Assembly: GCF_037975235.1 (NCBI RefSeq)
Contig: NZ_CP150241.1
Span: 1,922,001-1,986,000, forward strand
Length of the DNA stretch: 64,000 nucleotides
Direction: 5' to 3'
DNA from: Paenibacillus sp. FSL R5-0341
GTDB taxonomy: Bacteria > Bacillota > Bacilli > Paenibacillales > Paenibacillaceae
Part shown: piece after piece, positions 16,453 to 25,556 of the stretch
Position numbering within the stretch: the stretch's first letter is position 1
Layout: every line of letters starts with the position of its first letter
Notes under the pieces: model-generated
Databases searched by the model: none
The model's input: only the letters and a program-made list of their open reading frames with translations
Told to the model about the DNA's origin: nothing
Program-made: the position numbers and the translations under genes

Positions 16453-17412
16453 GTGAAACCTGCAGCCGAAGGACCTAGCAAAAAGCTGAAGGGAAACGTG
16501 AAGGGCAATTCGCTCTGGACTGAAATCTGGAAGCACCGAATGACATACACCCTGCTTATTCCGGGGCTTGTCTGGCTAATCTTGTTTGCCTACATGCCGA
16601 TGGGCGGCCTGTCTCTGGCATTCAAAGATTACAAGGCCAATCTGGGCATCTGGGGAAGTCCATGGAGCGGATTCGAGAACTTCAAATATGTTTTCCGTGA
16701 TCCAACCTTTATCGATGCCGTATGGCGTACGCTGTACATCAATATTCTGAAACTGATTATTCAGTTCCCGTTCCCGATCATTCTGGCGTTGTTGCTGAAT
16801 GAATTGCGGATGCGTAGAGGGAAAAAATTGTTCCAAACCGTTCTTACGTTCCCGCACTTCCTGTCCTGGATCATCGTATCCGGTGTAGTCATCAATGTGC
16901 TGGCATATGACGGACTGGTAAACAGCGCGCTCGGATTACTCGGGTTGCCAACGATTAACTTCCTGGGATCCGAATCCAACTTTGTACCGATGTTGCTGTT
17001 AACTGATATTTGGAAATCAAGTGGATGGGGCGCAATTATATTCCTGGCTGCCATTTCCGGTATTGACCAGGATCAGTATGAATCAGCACAGATTGACGGG
17101 GCTTCCCGTATGCAACAGATGTTCAGAATTACGTTACCGAACATCCTTCCAACTATCACGATCATGTTTATTTTGTCCGTTGGTGGATTGATGTCTTCCG
17201 GTTTCGACCAGATCTTCAACTTGGCGAATGCGGCTACCAAAAATGTATCGGAAGTACTCGATGTATACATCTATCGGATTACGTTCCAGTCATCAACCGA
17301 TTTCTCATTCTCGACAGCGGTCAGCTTGTTCCGTTCCCTGGTGAATATGGCCTTGCTGCTTCTTGCTGACAGATTTGCCAAGTGGCTTGGCGGAGACGGT
17401 TTGTTCCGATAA
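16453..17412 (+). CDS. Sugar ABC transporter permease, LplB type
   Basis: A 319-residue inner-membrane permease of the binding-protein-dependent type, with about six membrane helices and the EAA-like loop YESAQIDGASRMQQMFRITLPNILPT that contacts the ATPase. The LplB/YtcP branch imports oligosaccharides. The frame opens at 16438, but GTG 16453 has GAGGAG at the correct distance. It pairs with the next permease and the lipoprotein. No ATPase gene is present, as is usual for this branch, which shares an MsmX-type ATPase encoded elsewhere. Confidence 0.92.
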   Translation: MKPAAEGPSKKLKGNVKGNSLWTEIWKHRMTYTLLIPGLVWLILFAYMPMGGLSLAFKDYKANLGIWGSPWSGFENFKYVFRDPTFIDAVWRTLYINILKLIIQFPFPIILALLLNELRMRRGKKLFQTVLTFPHFLSWIIVSGVVINVLAYDGLVNSALGLLGLPTINFLGSESNFVPMLLLTDIWKSSGWGAIIFLAAISGIDQDQYESAQIDGASRMQQMFRITLPNILPTITIMFILSVGGLMSSGFDQIFNLANAATKNVSEVLDVYIYRITFQSSTDFSFSTAVSLFRSLVNMALLLLADRFAKWLGGDGLFR

Positions 17413-17430
17413 GAGAGGAGGAGAAATGAA

Positions 17431-18333
17431 ATGAGCAAGAAAGCTAACAAAAAACCGAGAATTGGCACGGAAAGAATGACACTTCTCGATTACTTCATAT
17501 TTGCGATATTACTTGTGCTTGCCTTGATGATTCTGATTCCATTCTGGAATGTCATCATGATCTCGTTTGCAACACAAAAAGAGTATGCTGACAATCCATT
17601 TTTGATGTTCCCTAAAGAATGGACATTGGATTCCTACAAGGCATTGTTCGCTGACGGAACGATTCTGTCGGGGTACAAAAATACAATTATTTTGCTAGTC
17701 ATCGGCTTGCCACTTAGCTTGTTCCTGACAACGAGCATGGCATATGGCCTTAGTCGTAACAAATTTCCGTTTAAGAAATTTATCTTTTTCCTGGTACTGT
17801 TCACCATGATCTTTAATGGTGGTATCGTACCCCTCTACCTGATCATGAAATCACTTCATCTTACTGGTACGCTGTGGTCCGTTATCCTGGCGGGAAGCTT
17901 CAGTGCGTTTAACATGATTCTGATGATGAACTATTTCTACACCTTGCCTGAATCACTCATGGAATCGGCGAGACTGGATGGAGCCGGAGAGTGGAGAATT
18001 TTGTTCTCTGTTGTTCTTCCGCTGGCTACACCAATTATGGCTACAATCACATTGTTCTACGGTGTGGCTTACTGGAACAGTTGGTATGATGCGATGATAT
18101 TCCTTCGAAAAGCGGATCAGTTACCGCTCCAGAATGTACTCCGAAATATTATCGTGACATCTACGACGAATGCATCCAATGCATCCAGTGTGGATGCTGC
18201 CCAAGCGAGCAATTTCTCCATGGGTATGAAGATGGCGGCCGTATTTGTCACCATGGTACCAATTATGTGTTTCTTCCCAATGCTGCAAAAACACTTTGCC
18301 AAAGGGGTATTAACAGGGGCAATCAAGACCTGA
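17431..18333 (+). CDS. Sugar ABC transporter permease, YtcP/LplC type
   Basis: The second permease of the transporter, 300 residues with six predicted membrane helices and the ATPase-contact loop MESARLDGAGEWRILFSVVLPLATP. It forms the channel heterodimer with the preceding product. It is 18 bases downstream of the first permease with a GAGAGGAGGAG ribosome site, and 53 bases upstream of the binding protein gene. Confidence 0.92.
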   Translation: MSKKANKKPRIGTERMTLLDYFIFAILLVLALMILIPFWNVIMISFATQKEYADNPFLMFPKEWTLDSYKALFADGTILSGYKNTIILLVIGLPLSLFLTTSMAYGLSRNKFPFKKFIFFLVLFTMIFNGGIVPLYLIMKSLHLTGTLWSVILAGSFSAFNMILMMNYFYTLPESLMESARLDGAGEWRILFSVVLPLATPIMATITLFYGVAYWNSWYDAMIFLRKADQLPLQNVLRNIIVTSTTNASNASSVDAAQASNFSMGMKMAAVFVTMVPIMCFFPMLQKHFAKGVLTGAIKT

Positions 18334-18386
18334 TTATACGTATAGGATTTTGCAATAAAATTCTACTAAAAACATGGGGGTAAAAC

Positions 18387-19982
18387 ATGAAAACGAACAA
18401 AAAGTTGTCAGTACGAGCTCTCTTTGCCATCACGCTTAGTGTAGTTATGCTGATGGTGACCGCTTGTTCCAGCCAAGGAGCTTCAGGTGGTAACGAAAAA
18501 GATGCAGAGGGAAATTACAAAGACAACCTGACCATCTCTGTAGCTAACCTGACAGAAATTAAAAACGGGAACCTGGATAATGACTTCCACAAGTTCTGGA
18601 CAGACAAATTCAATGTAACTTGGGACTACAACTATATCGATTGGGATTCATGGGGCGAGAAGCTTCGTCTGTGGATCAACTCTGGCGACTTGCCGGATGT
18701 AGCGGTATGGAACTACGTACATGGCGATGCCATGAACAGTATTGAACAAGGCTTGTTCTACAAATTCCCGGATGACTGGAAAGAACGCTGGCCTAACGTG
18801 GCAGCAGCTTACAATTTGACGGGTCTTGGAGACAAGTTGGAAGAATTGACGGGTGGAACATATGTCCTGCCTAGACCAATCTATTTCGAGAACAAACCAG
18901 CTGACCCACTGACGAACCAAATTGGTGTCATTGCGCTTCGTAAAGACTGGGCTGAAGCGGTTGGTTTTGAACTGAAAGATGCGTATACAACAACTGAATT
19001 GAACGAATATGCTGCGCTTGTGAAAGAAAAAGATCCAGGCAAAGTGGGTAACAAACTTGTACCTCTGTCTTACAATGCTGGAGATGCAATGACAAACATG
19101 ATTATGCCGAACAGTGTGCATGCCATGACTGACTCTCCGTTCTACAAAGGTGAAGATGGCCAGTTCCACTGGGGACCAGCAGATCCTGAAACGCTGACAG
19201 GACTTAAATTGATGCAAAAAGCTTATAAAGATGGACTGCTCAATCCTGAGTTCTACACATGGAAAAACAATGAAGGTCAAAACAACTTTAAAGTAACCGG
19301 TACAGCTGCTGTAACAAGTCTGGGCGGACTCGCTTCGTACAGACAAGGCCTGGATTCTGATATGAGAAAAAATCTGGGTGTAGATAGTGATGAACTGGTA
19401 CACACAGCAATCGTTGTGGGCGATGACGGGAAATATCGTAACATGGAGCAAGCCAACTTCTGGTCGGCATTGATCTTCAATCCAGACATCAGTGATGAGA
19501 AATTCGAACGGATCATGGATCTGATCGATTACTCCGCAACAAAAGAAGGACAGCTGCTTATTAACATGGGCTTTGAAGGAACCGATTGGAAATATGATGA
19601 GAACCAAGAACTGGTTAGCTTGTTGCCAGAAGGAACAGTATTGGAAGATAAATATCCAGCACGTTTCGAAGGTCTCTACCTGCTGGGTGACGACTTCAGT
19701 GTTGTAAACCCTGCAATTAAAAAGGATTACCGTGATAGAGCCGTGAAATTGTTCGAAGAAAAAGCAAAACTCGGTACAGAAGGCAAATCACTTGCAACAT
19801 ACGATTGGGATGTCAACCTGTATGATTCCAAAGCTAAGAGTCAGGCTTCATTCGACTACCAGAACGAATATGCCAACCTGATCCTCAAAAACGGAGATCT
19901 GGAGGCAAACTGGAAAGAATGGGTGAACAGTAAAATGTCCCTGGTTCAACCTTACTTGGATGAGCTAAACGATAAATTCTAG
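18387..19982 (+). CDS. Lipoprotein sugar-binding protein of the ABC transporter
   Basis: A 531-residue extracellular solute-binding lipoprotein (LipO-like). The signal peptide ends in VTAC with lipidated Cys27 and is followed by a Ser/Gly/Asn-rich tether. Trp- and Tyr-rich segments suit carbohydrate binding. Its large size is typical of binding proteins partnered with LplB/YtcP permeases. It captures the oligosaccharide outside the membrane and delivers it to the two permeases encoded upstream. A terminator-like hairpin follows, so it may be produced in excess of the GH3 enzyme. Confidence 0.92.
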   Translation: MKTNKKLSVRALFAITLSVVMLMVTACSSQGASGGNEKDAEGNYKDNLTISVANLTEIKNGNLDNDFHKFWTDKFNVTWDYNYIDWDSWGEKLRLWINSGDLPDVAVWNYVHGDAMNSIEQGLFYKFPDDWKERWPNVAAAYNLTGLGDKLEELTGGTYVLPRPIYFENKPADPLTNQIGVIALRKDWAEAVGFELKDAYTTTELNEYAALVKEKDPGKVGNKLVPLSYNAGDAMTNMIMPNSVHAMTDSPFYKGEDGQFHWGPADPETLTGLKLMQKAYKDGLLNPEFYTWKNNEGQNNFKVTGTAAVTSLGGLASYRQGLDSDMRKNLGVDSDELVHTAIVVGDDGKYRNMEQANFWSALIFNPDISDEKFERIMDLIDYSATKEGQLLINMGFEGTDWKYDENQELVSLLPEGTVLEDKYPARFEGLYLLGDDFSVVNPAIKKDYRDRAVKLFEEKAKLGTEGKSLATYDWDVNLYDSKAKSQASFDYQNEYANLILKNGDLEANWKEWVNSKMSLVQPYLDELNDKF

Positions 19983-20004
19983 TAATCATTCAGTAATTAA
20001 TTTT

Positions 20005-20048
20005 GAACCCGGTGCGCGGTCTCTCCCCGAACGCAGCCGGGTTCTTTA
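20005..20048 (+). terminator. Terminator-like hairpin between binding protein and GH3 genes
   Basis: GAACCCGG pairs with CCGGGTTC across a large loop and is followed by TTTATTT. As it lies inside the operon it may act as a partial terminator that favours upstream genes. Confidence 0.65.
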
Positions 20049-20079
20049 TTTCAACAATTTGTAGTGGAGGATACTATTG

Positions 20080-22245
20080 ATGAATAACGAGCAGTTGCTT
20101 GACTTGGTAAAACAGATGACGTTGGAGGAAAAAACAGCGCAGCTTCTTCAGTTGACTGCCAACTTTTATGAAGGAACGAATGTTGAAGGCCAGATCACAG
20201 GGCCCATGGAAGAGATGGGAATTACGGAGCAGTCCGTGGATGCCAGTGGGTCCATTCTGGGGTTGTCCGGTGCGCAGGCCATCATTGATGTGCAGCAAGC
20301 TTATATGAAAAAAAGCCGTTTGGGCATTCCGCTCTTGTTCATGGCTGACGTGGTACATGGATTCAAAACCATTTTCCCGATTCCGCTGGCGATTGGTTGC
20401 TCATGGGATACCGAGCTTGCTGAGAAAAGTGCTGAAATTGCAGCACGTGAATCAGCTGTATCCGGTTTGCATGTAACCTTTGCACCGATGGTGGATCTAG
20501 TTCGTGACCCGCGCTGGGGTCGTGTGATGGAGACGACAGGAGAAGATCCTTATCTGAACAGCTTGTTCGCAGCTGCGTTCGTAAGAGGATATCAAGGAGA
20601 TAGTCTAAAAGATGAGCCTGATCGCCTTGCTGCCTGTGTCAAACACTTTGCGGCTTATGGAGCGGCTGAAGGTGGTCGGGATTACAATACGGTGGACATG
20701 TCCGAGCGTAACTTGCGTGAGTACTATTTGCCAGCGTACAAAGCAGCATTGGATGCGGGTGTGGAAATGGTCATGACTTCGTTCAATACGGTTGACGGTA
20801 TTCCGGCAAGTGGCAATGAGAAGTTAATGCGTGGCATTTTGCGTGAAGAGTGGGGCTTTGATGGCGTATTGATCTCGGATTGGGCTTCCATTCGGGAGAT
20901 GATTGCACATGGAGCTGCGGAAGATGACCGTGAAGCGGCGTATCGTGCCATTCGTGCAGGGGTAGATATGGAGATGATGACACCTTGTTATGTGCATCAT
21001 TTGCCTGAGCTGATTGAGAGCGGTGAAGTGGAAGAGGAGCTCATTGATGAAGCTGTTTTGCGAATTTTGCAACTGAAAGAAAAGCTGGGATTGTTCGACA
21101 ATCCGCTACGTGCAGCCGATCCGGAACGTGAGCGCGAAATTGTTTTCTCCAAAGAGCATCGTCAGGTATCGTATGAATTGGCAACGAAATCAGCTGTCCT
21201 CTTGAAGAATGATGGTAACGTTCTTCCGCTTCAACCGGAAGCTAATGTAGCCCTCATTGGTCCTTTTGCACAGAGTCCAGACATTCTGGGCTGGTGGTCC
21301 TGTGAAGGGATTAAGGAAGATGCAGTTAAGCTGGGAACAGCTCTTCAGGAACGTCTGACGGGTGGGAAAGTTCAATTTGCCCAAGGTAGTGATGTTCATG
21401 CGATTACAGCTGAACAAATTGCCGAAGCCCTGGAAGTGGCAAGCAAAGCAGATCTGATTGTTCTCGCTCTGGGTGAAGACTCCGAGATGAGTGGAGAAGG
21501 TGGCTCACGCACGGATATCCGTCTGCCAGCGGCCCAATTGGAATTGGTCAAACAGCTCAAAGCAGCCGGCAAACCAATTGCCACCGTTATTTTCAACGGC
21601 CGTCCATTGGATCTTCATGGTGTCATCGATGAATCGGATGCCCTTCTTGAAGCCTGGTTTCCGGGCAGTGAAGGCGGAGCAGCGATTGCAGATGTTCTGA
21701 CAGGTGTAGTGAATCCATCTGCACGTCTGACGATGTCCTTCCCGCAGTCTGTAGGTCAGATTCCGGTCTATTACAACCATTTCAATACTGGTCGTCCACT
21801 GAACCCGGAGAAGACGGAAGAGCGATATGTTTCGAAATACATTGACAGCCCGAATGAACCGTTGCTTCCGTTCGGTTACGGTCTCTCTTACACTTCCTTC
21901 GCTTATAGTGATCTTGAAGTCTCAAGCAATGAGTTGACTGCTGATGAGTCCCTGATTATCAAGGTACGTGTAACAAACACGGGTGAGCGCGCAGGTGTGG
22001 AGACGGTTCAATTGTATGTTCGTGATGTAACGGGTGAAGTGGTTCGTCCGATGCGTGAGTTAAAAGGATATGTGAAACTTGCCCTTGCGCCAGGAGAGAG
22101 TGGTACAGCCACGTTTACATTAAATGAAGAACAGCTTCGTTATCACCATTCGGACTTAAGTCATCGCAGTGATAAAGGCGAGTTCCATCTTCTTGTGGGT
22201 GCAAACAGTCGGGATACCCAGAAGAAATCATTCAGACTCGTTTAA
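20080..22245 (+). CDS. Glycoside hydrolase family 3 beta-glycosidase
   Basis: A 721-residue cytosolic GH3 enzyme of the BglX type that releases beta-linked terminal sugars. The N-terminal TIM barrel has the KHFAAYGAAEGGRDYNTVD segment and the catalytic nucleophile Asp267 in LISDWAS. The alpha/beta sandwich domain follows (LALGEDSEMSGEGGSRTD), then a fibronectin-III-like C-terminal domain. Without a signal peptide it should act on imported oligosaccharides. Beta-glucosidase and beta-xylosidase activity cannot be separated by eye. A TTG three bases upstream is in frame, but ATG 20080 was preferred, with GTGGAGG upstream. Confidence 0.92.
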   Translation: MNNEQLLDLVKQMTLEEKTAQLLQLTANFYEGTNVEGQITGPMEEMGITEQSVDASGSILGLSGAQAIIDVQQAYMKKSRLGIPLLFMADVVHGFKTIFPIPLAIGCSWDTELAEKSAEIAARESAVSGLHVTFAPMVDLVRDPRWGRVMETTGEDPYLNSLFAAAFVRGYQGDSLKDEPDRLAACVKHFAAYGAAEGGRDYNTVDMSERNLREYYLPAYKAALDAGVEMVMTSFNTVDGIPASGNEKLMRGILREEWGFDGVLISDWASIREMIAHGAAEDDREAAYRAIRAGVDMEMMTPCYVHHLPELIESGEVEEELIDEAVLRILQLKEKLGLFDNPLRAADPEREREIVFSKEHRQVSYELATKSAVLLKNDGNVLPLQPEANVALIGPFAQSPDILGWWSCEGIKEDAVKLGTALQERLTGGKVQFAQGSDVHAITAEQIAEALEVASKADLIVLALGEDSEMSGEGGSRTDIRLPAAQLELVKQLKAAGKPIATVIFNGRPLDLHGVIDESDALLEAWFPGSEGGAAIADVLTGVVNPSARLTMSFPQSVGQIPVYYNHFNTGRPLNPEKTEERYVSKYIDSPNEPLLPFGYGLSYTSFAYSDLEVSSNELTADESLIIKVRVTNTGERAGVETVQLYVRDVTGEVVRPMRELKGYVKLALAPGESGTATFTLNEEQLRYHHSDLSHRSDKGEFHLLVGANSRDTQKKSFRLV

Positions 22246-22269
22246 TCAGGGAGATGGAAAGAGTAATGT

Positions 22270-22298
22270 GTCAGGCCTTTCGCTATGGAAGGCCTGAC
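22270..22298 (+). other. Perfect 10-bp stem-loop between GH3 and lacI-type genes
   Basis: GTCAGGCCTT and AAGGCCTGAC are perfect inverted copies around a 9-base loop. No T run follows, so it is not a standard terminator. It could stabilise or process the mRNA, or lower expression of the regulator gene that starts 25 bases later. Confidence 0.6.
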
Positions 22299-22322
22299 AA
22301 ACATAACAGGGGAGCGAAGAAT

Positions 22323-23339
22323 GTGGTCAGTATCAAGGATATCGCCAAACAGGCGGGAGTTTCCATCTCCACCGTGTCATATGCGCTGAATGGCAGCAAC
22401 AAAGTGACCGATGAGACGAGTTCCAAAATTTTGGCCATTGCCAAAGAGCTGAACTATGTTCCTAATGCCGCTGCAAGAACACTGAAGAAGAGGGAATCCA
22501 AAATTCTGGGTGTATTCTTGACCGATTTTAGCGGAGATGTATATGGAGACTTGCTGAGTGGCATGAAAGCCGTATGTAATGCCCAAGGTTATGACCTGAT
22601 CGTGTGCAGCGGTAAACAATCCCATCGCATGCTTCCGGAACGGATGATTGATGGTGCAATCATTCTGGATCATACCTTTGCAAGTGAAGAACTGATGCAA
22701 TATGCCGATCGAGGGCACAAAATTGTTGTATTGGACCGTGAGATGGATCATCCCAACATTAATCAGGTTCTGCTGGATAACAAAGCCGGGGCAACACTTG
22801 CGATGGAACATCTGATTGAACAGGGACACAAGAAGATCTACGTGGTAACAGGACCGGAAGGTTCGTTTGACTCTGTGCAGCGGATGAAGGCTGTAAGACA
22901 GGTCGCTGAACGTGAAGCCGATGTGGAATGGATTGAGATCACGGGTGATTTTGAGAAGAGTGGTGGAGAACGAGCCGCAGATCAGATTGTGCAGGCGTAT
23001 GATGGGCCCGCAGCGGTATTCTGCCTCAATGATGAGATGGCTATTGGCCTGTGTGATCGTCTGGCGGAAAGTGTACTTGGCGTTGGGCAGGAGATTGATG
23101 TCATCGGATTCGATAATATTGAACTAAGCAAATACGTGCAGCCGAGATTGGCAAGCATTGATTATTCCAAACGCAAGTGGGGATCACTCGCTGCTGAACA
23201 ATTAATCAAAATTATCGCTGGCGAACCCGTCGACCATGAACGAATTTACGTAACATTGGTTGAAGGTGGATCTGTGAGTGGTCCTAACCAATCTGATTCT
23301 GTGATATCGCTGCGGAATGACCGGGCGGTTAGCTATTGA
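22323..23339 (+). CDS. LacI-family transcriptional regulator of the sugar operon
   Basis: A 338-residue LacI/GalR regulator. The N-terminal helix-turn-helix (IKDIAKQAGVSISTVSYALNGSNKV) is followed by a periplasmic-binding-protein-like ligand domain. The frame opens 23 codons earlier through the stem-loop, but GTG 22323 has GGGGAG at the correct distance and gives the usual start just before VSIKDIA. As the last gene of the esterase-transporter-GH3 operon it most likely represses that operon at the two operators near 15.5 kb and is released by an imported sugar. A strong terminator follows. Confidence 0.9.
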   Translation: MVSIKDIAKQAGVSISTVSYALNGSNKVTDETSSKILAIAKELNYVPNAAARTLKKRESKILGVFLTDFSGDVYGDLLSGMKAVCNAQGYDLIVCSGKQSHRMLPERMIDGAIILDHTFASEELMQYADRGHKIVVLDREMDHPNINQVLLDNKAGATLAMEHLIEQGHKKIYVVTGPEGSFDSVQRMKAVRQVAEREADVEWIEITGDFEKSGGERAADQIVQAYDGPAAVFCLNDEMAIGLCDRLAESVLGVGQEIDVIGFDNIELSKYVQPRLASIDYSKRKWGSLAAEQLIKIIAGEPVDHERIYVTLVEGGSVSGPNQSDSVISLRNDRAVSY

Positions 23340-23349
23340 TCCCGAATAC

Positions 23350-23405
23350 AGCAAGAGACAAGGCTTAGAAGAATTGCATCATTCTTTTAAGCCTTGTCTC
23401 TTGCT
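23350..23405 (+). terminator. Long terminator at the end of the sugar operon
   Basis: AGCAAGAGACAAGGCTT pairs perfectly with AAGCCTTGTCTCTTGCT, with further pairing inside. Confidence 0.85.
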
Positions 23406-23433
23406 ATTTCGAGGAATAAAGCATTAAAACATT

Positions 23434-23460
23434 AAAAAAGCCTCTCCGGAGAGAGGCTTG
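23434..23460 (-). terminator. Terminator of the small minus-strand gene
   Basis: Read on the minus strand, AAGCCTCTC pairs with GAGAGGCTT and is followed by TTTTTT. It lies just after the stop of the 34-residue gene at 23465-23569. Confidence 0.85.
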
Positions 23461-23464
23461 GCCT

Positions 23465-23569
23465 TTACAGACCTTTTGTTTTGTCATTGTTGTAGGATGA
23501 AGTGAGAATGCCTGTAATGAAGAGAGTCAATACGACTGCAATAATCCAGAATGTCAGTGAAAACGACAT
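23465..23569 (-). CDS. 34-residue single-helix membrane peptide
   Basis: On the minus strand, AGGAGGTG lies at an ideal distance before an ATG that opens a 34-codon frame. The product starts MSFSLTFWIIAVVLTLFITG and ends in a hydrophilic SSYNNDKTKGL: one membrane helix with a short polar tail. A dedicated terminator follows immediately, so a real, separately transcribed gene is well supported. No function is recognised; small peptides of this shape often modulate membrane partners, but nothing here names one. Confidence 0.75.
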   Translation of the reverse strand: MSFSLTFWIIAVVLTLFITGILTSSYNNDKTKGL

Positions 23570-23645
23570 ACCCTTCGCACCTCCTGCACAAGCTCATTTT
23601 CTTCTATTATAACCATTATAGGTAGAAAAGAAATGCTTCACCTTA

Positions 23646-24710
23646 TTATTTGTAAAATAAAAAGTGTGTGGGTACCGGTCTAAGGCTGCCATCTGAAGGG
23701 TTATTCACAACCCGATTATTCAGAATAAGCGAGGAAGATCCACCGCCATCCAGATTATAGGCGTCGATGACCCCAAGCTTGTACAACCGTCCTTGCAACT
23801 CTTCAAGGGTAGCACCGGAACTTCCACCCTCATTATATCCGTCGACCACAATGATCAATAACTGGTCGTCTTTATAATTGCCGATGATTGTACGTGGCGC
23901 TCGTTTGGGTGATACCTTCCACTTGGCGGGAATCGCGGTTTTGCGCCCATTCTGTAGTAGTACCGGCACAAAGGTAGCCCCGAATTGCGGTTGCAGGCGA
24001 TCCAGGGAGTTTTTGTCGAAAAACTTGCCTCCGACCAGCTTGCCGGCATCATTAAGTCCTACAAAGAACAGATCTTTGAAACTGGCCTGAAAACCATTCA
24101 CGTATTTCCCATCCATGACGGTGGTGCTGAGTGGATAACGTTTGCCACCACTGTCAGCAAATCCGCCTGCGTTGATCCCGGCAATTGCACCGTTACGTTT
24201 CACAGCCTGCATGGTCGTCTCGGATCGTCCAGGTTCGCTGTCCAGAGCCATCTGCATGGCCGTGGGATCTTTAAGCTTGATCTTCATGGCATAGCCCTTA
24301 TAGCTGCCAGGATTGACTCTATACATTTCAATTGTCAATCGGTCACTGTCTACCCGTTCAAATGGAACGCCCAGCTTGGCGGAAATCCGCTTGTTATAAA
24401 TGGTCTCTGGGCGATCCGCCTGAGCAGTAGCCTTCTGCACAAGTGTAGACATCGTACTCGTTGTTTTATTATAGAGCTGCGTCGTTCTTTTAATAGAAGA
24501 AGAAGTTTGGATAGCAGCGTCTTTTGCCCCTGCAAGCTCTTGGCTAATTGCTTGGGTCCGGGGTGTAATCGTATCCTCTGACAGTTCGGCAGGAATCAAA
24601 CCTCCGGGTTCAAGTGGAGGACGAAGCAGCAGCAGGCATAATATCAATCCAACAAAAGGAGCGAGTGCAAGCATAAAAAAACGATTAACCTGTTTGACGG
24701 GTGTAATCAT
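23646..24710 (-). CDS. Membrane-anchored phosphodiester glycosidase (NAGPA domain)
   Basis: A 354-residue protein with one N-terminal membrane helix (about 12-29), a coiled or extended stalk rich in Thr and Gln (about 40-105) and a C-terminal NAGPA/DUF2233 domain (about 130-354). The domain signatures GAIAGINAGGF and YNLDGGGSSSLILN are visible. Family members cleave phosphodiester-linked sugars and are tied to exopolysaccharide or cell-wall glycopolymer metabolism. Its ATG overlaps the stop of the preceding coiled-coil gene as ATGA, so the two are co-translated and may form a complex. Confidence 0.85.
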   Translation of the reverse strand: MITPVKQVNRFFMLALAPFVGLILCLLLLRPPLEPGGLIPAELSEDTITPRTQAISQELAGAKDAAIQTSSSIKRTTQLYNKTTSTMSTLVQKATAQADRPETIYNKRISAKLGVPFERVDSDRLTIEMYRVNPGSYKGYAMKIKLKDPTAMQMALDSEPGRSETTMQAVKRNGAIAGINAGGFADSGGKRYPLSTTVMDGKYVNGFQASFKDLFFVGLNDAGKLVGGKFFDKNSLDRLQPQFGATFVPVLLQNGRKTAIPAKWKVSPKRAPRTIIGNYKDDQLLIIVVDGYNEGGSSGATLEELQGRLYKLGVIDAYNLDGGGSSSLILNNRVVNNPSDGSLRPVPTHFLFYK

Positions 24711-25117
24711 TTGAGCAGGTCCATCTTTTTCTGGAGTGTCTCCAGTTGTTTTTTGACTTCGCTCAGCTGGGTATACAGTTTGTTGCTGTTATCCGTTTTG
24801 TCACTTGCATTATCCTTGGTAAAAGTCAGCAATTCATTGAAGGATTGCACCTGTCCTTGCAGGTCTGCGACTTCCTTCGATATCGTTGTTAGCTGCTTTT
24901 CGTAGTCGGTTTTTAGCGCTGCAATCTGCTGCTGATTATGGGCCTGAAGCTGGTTAATCATCTGTTGCTGGAGATGGTTACTATAATAGTAGGTTCCAAC
25001 GACTCCGAGTGCAATGAGAACAATCCACATTACCAGAAACAGCTTGATTGAAGATCCGGCCTTGCCTTTGGCGCTCCGGGTGTGATGGATGTCAGAGGGC
25101 GGGGCAGATGGTTTCAT
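24707..25117 (-). CDS. Membrane protein with a long coiled coil
   Basis: A 136-residue protein with a short cytoplasmic tail, one membrane helix (about residues 25-46) and then an almost continuous coiled coil (heptads of Leu/Ile with Gln and Lys) to the end. An in-frame ATG lies 18 bases upstream, but AGGAGTG sits directly before ATG 25117, so that start was used. The ATGA overlap with the phosphodiester glycosidase gene suggests a joint role, perhaps tethering that enzyme outside the membrane. No family was recognised. Confidence 0.75.
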   Translation of the reverse strand: MKPSAPPSDIHHTRSAKGKAGSSIKLFLVMWIVLIALGVVGTYYYSNHLQQQMINQLQAHNQQQIAALKTDYEKQLTTISKEVADLQGQVQSFNELLTFTKDNASDKTDNSNKLYTQLSEVKKQLETLQKKMDLLK

Positions 25118-25556
25118 ATCATCACTCCTGGTCATTTATAGGTACAAAAATTTTTCCAGTCCTCATTCTATCATGCCCCTATTGATTACGCAAAAATGAA
25201 ATTCTTTACTTAATAGAGTAAAAAGAGATTGCATCGGAAGGAAGTCCTAGGATACAATTTCTTATAGATGCAATAAGTAGGAACTTTGGGCAGGTTTTTC
25301 GACTTTTTTAGATAGAAATGCAGGAAAATTATACTATATTTTGACCTTTCCGGGCATGGAAAGATGAACGTCATGGTGTTTTTATGACAAAATACAGTGA
25401 AAATAGAGCTTATTTAGCAACTTTACCCTGTATTTTTCTGTTTTTCGACATAATCCGACCTATGCTTCTTCTATACTCGGACTGTCGCATAGACAGTGGA
25501 ACCATCATGGCAGAAGGTAGAAGTTATTTGTCCAATACATAACAGGGGGAACAACA
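25118..25556. other. Intergenic region with an inverted repeat before a LuxR-type regulator
   Basis: No gene is visible in this divergent gap. It is AT-rich, has two similar TTTTTCGAC stretches (about 25296 and 25440), and contains ACTGTC-GCATA-GACAGT at 25481-25497, a perfect 6-base inverted repeat about 60 bases before the regulator start. ComA/LuxR-type regulators bind such short inverted repeats; no convincing sigma-A promoter was found. Confidence 0.4.
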
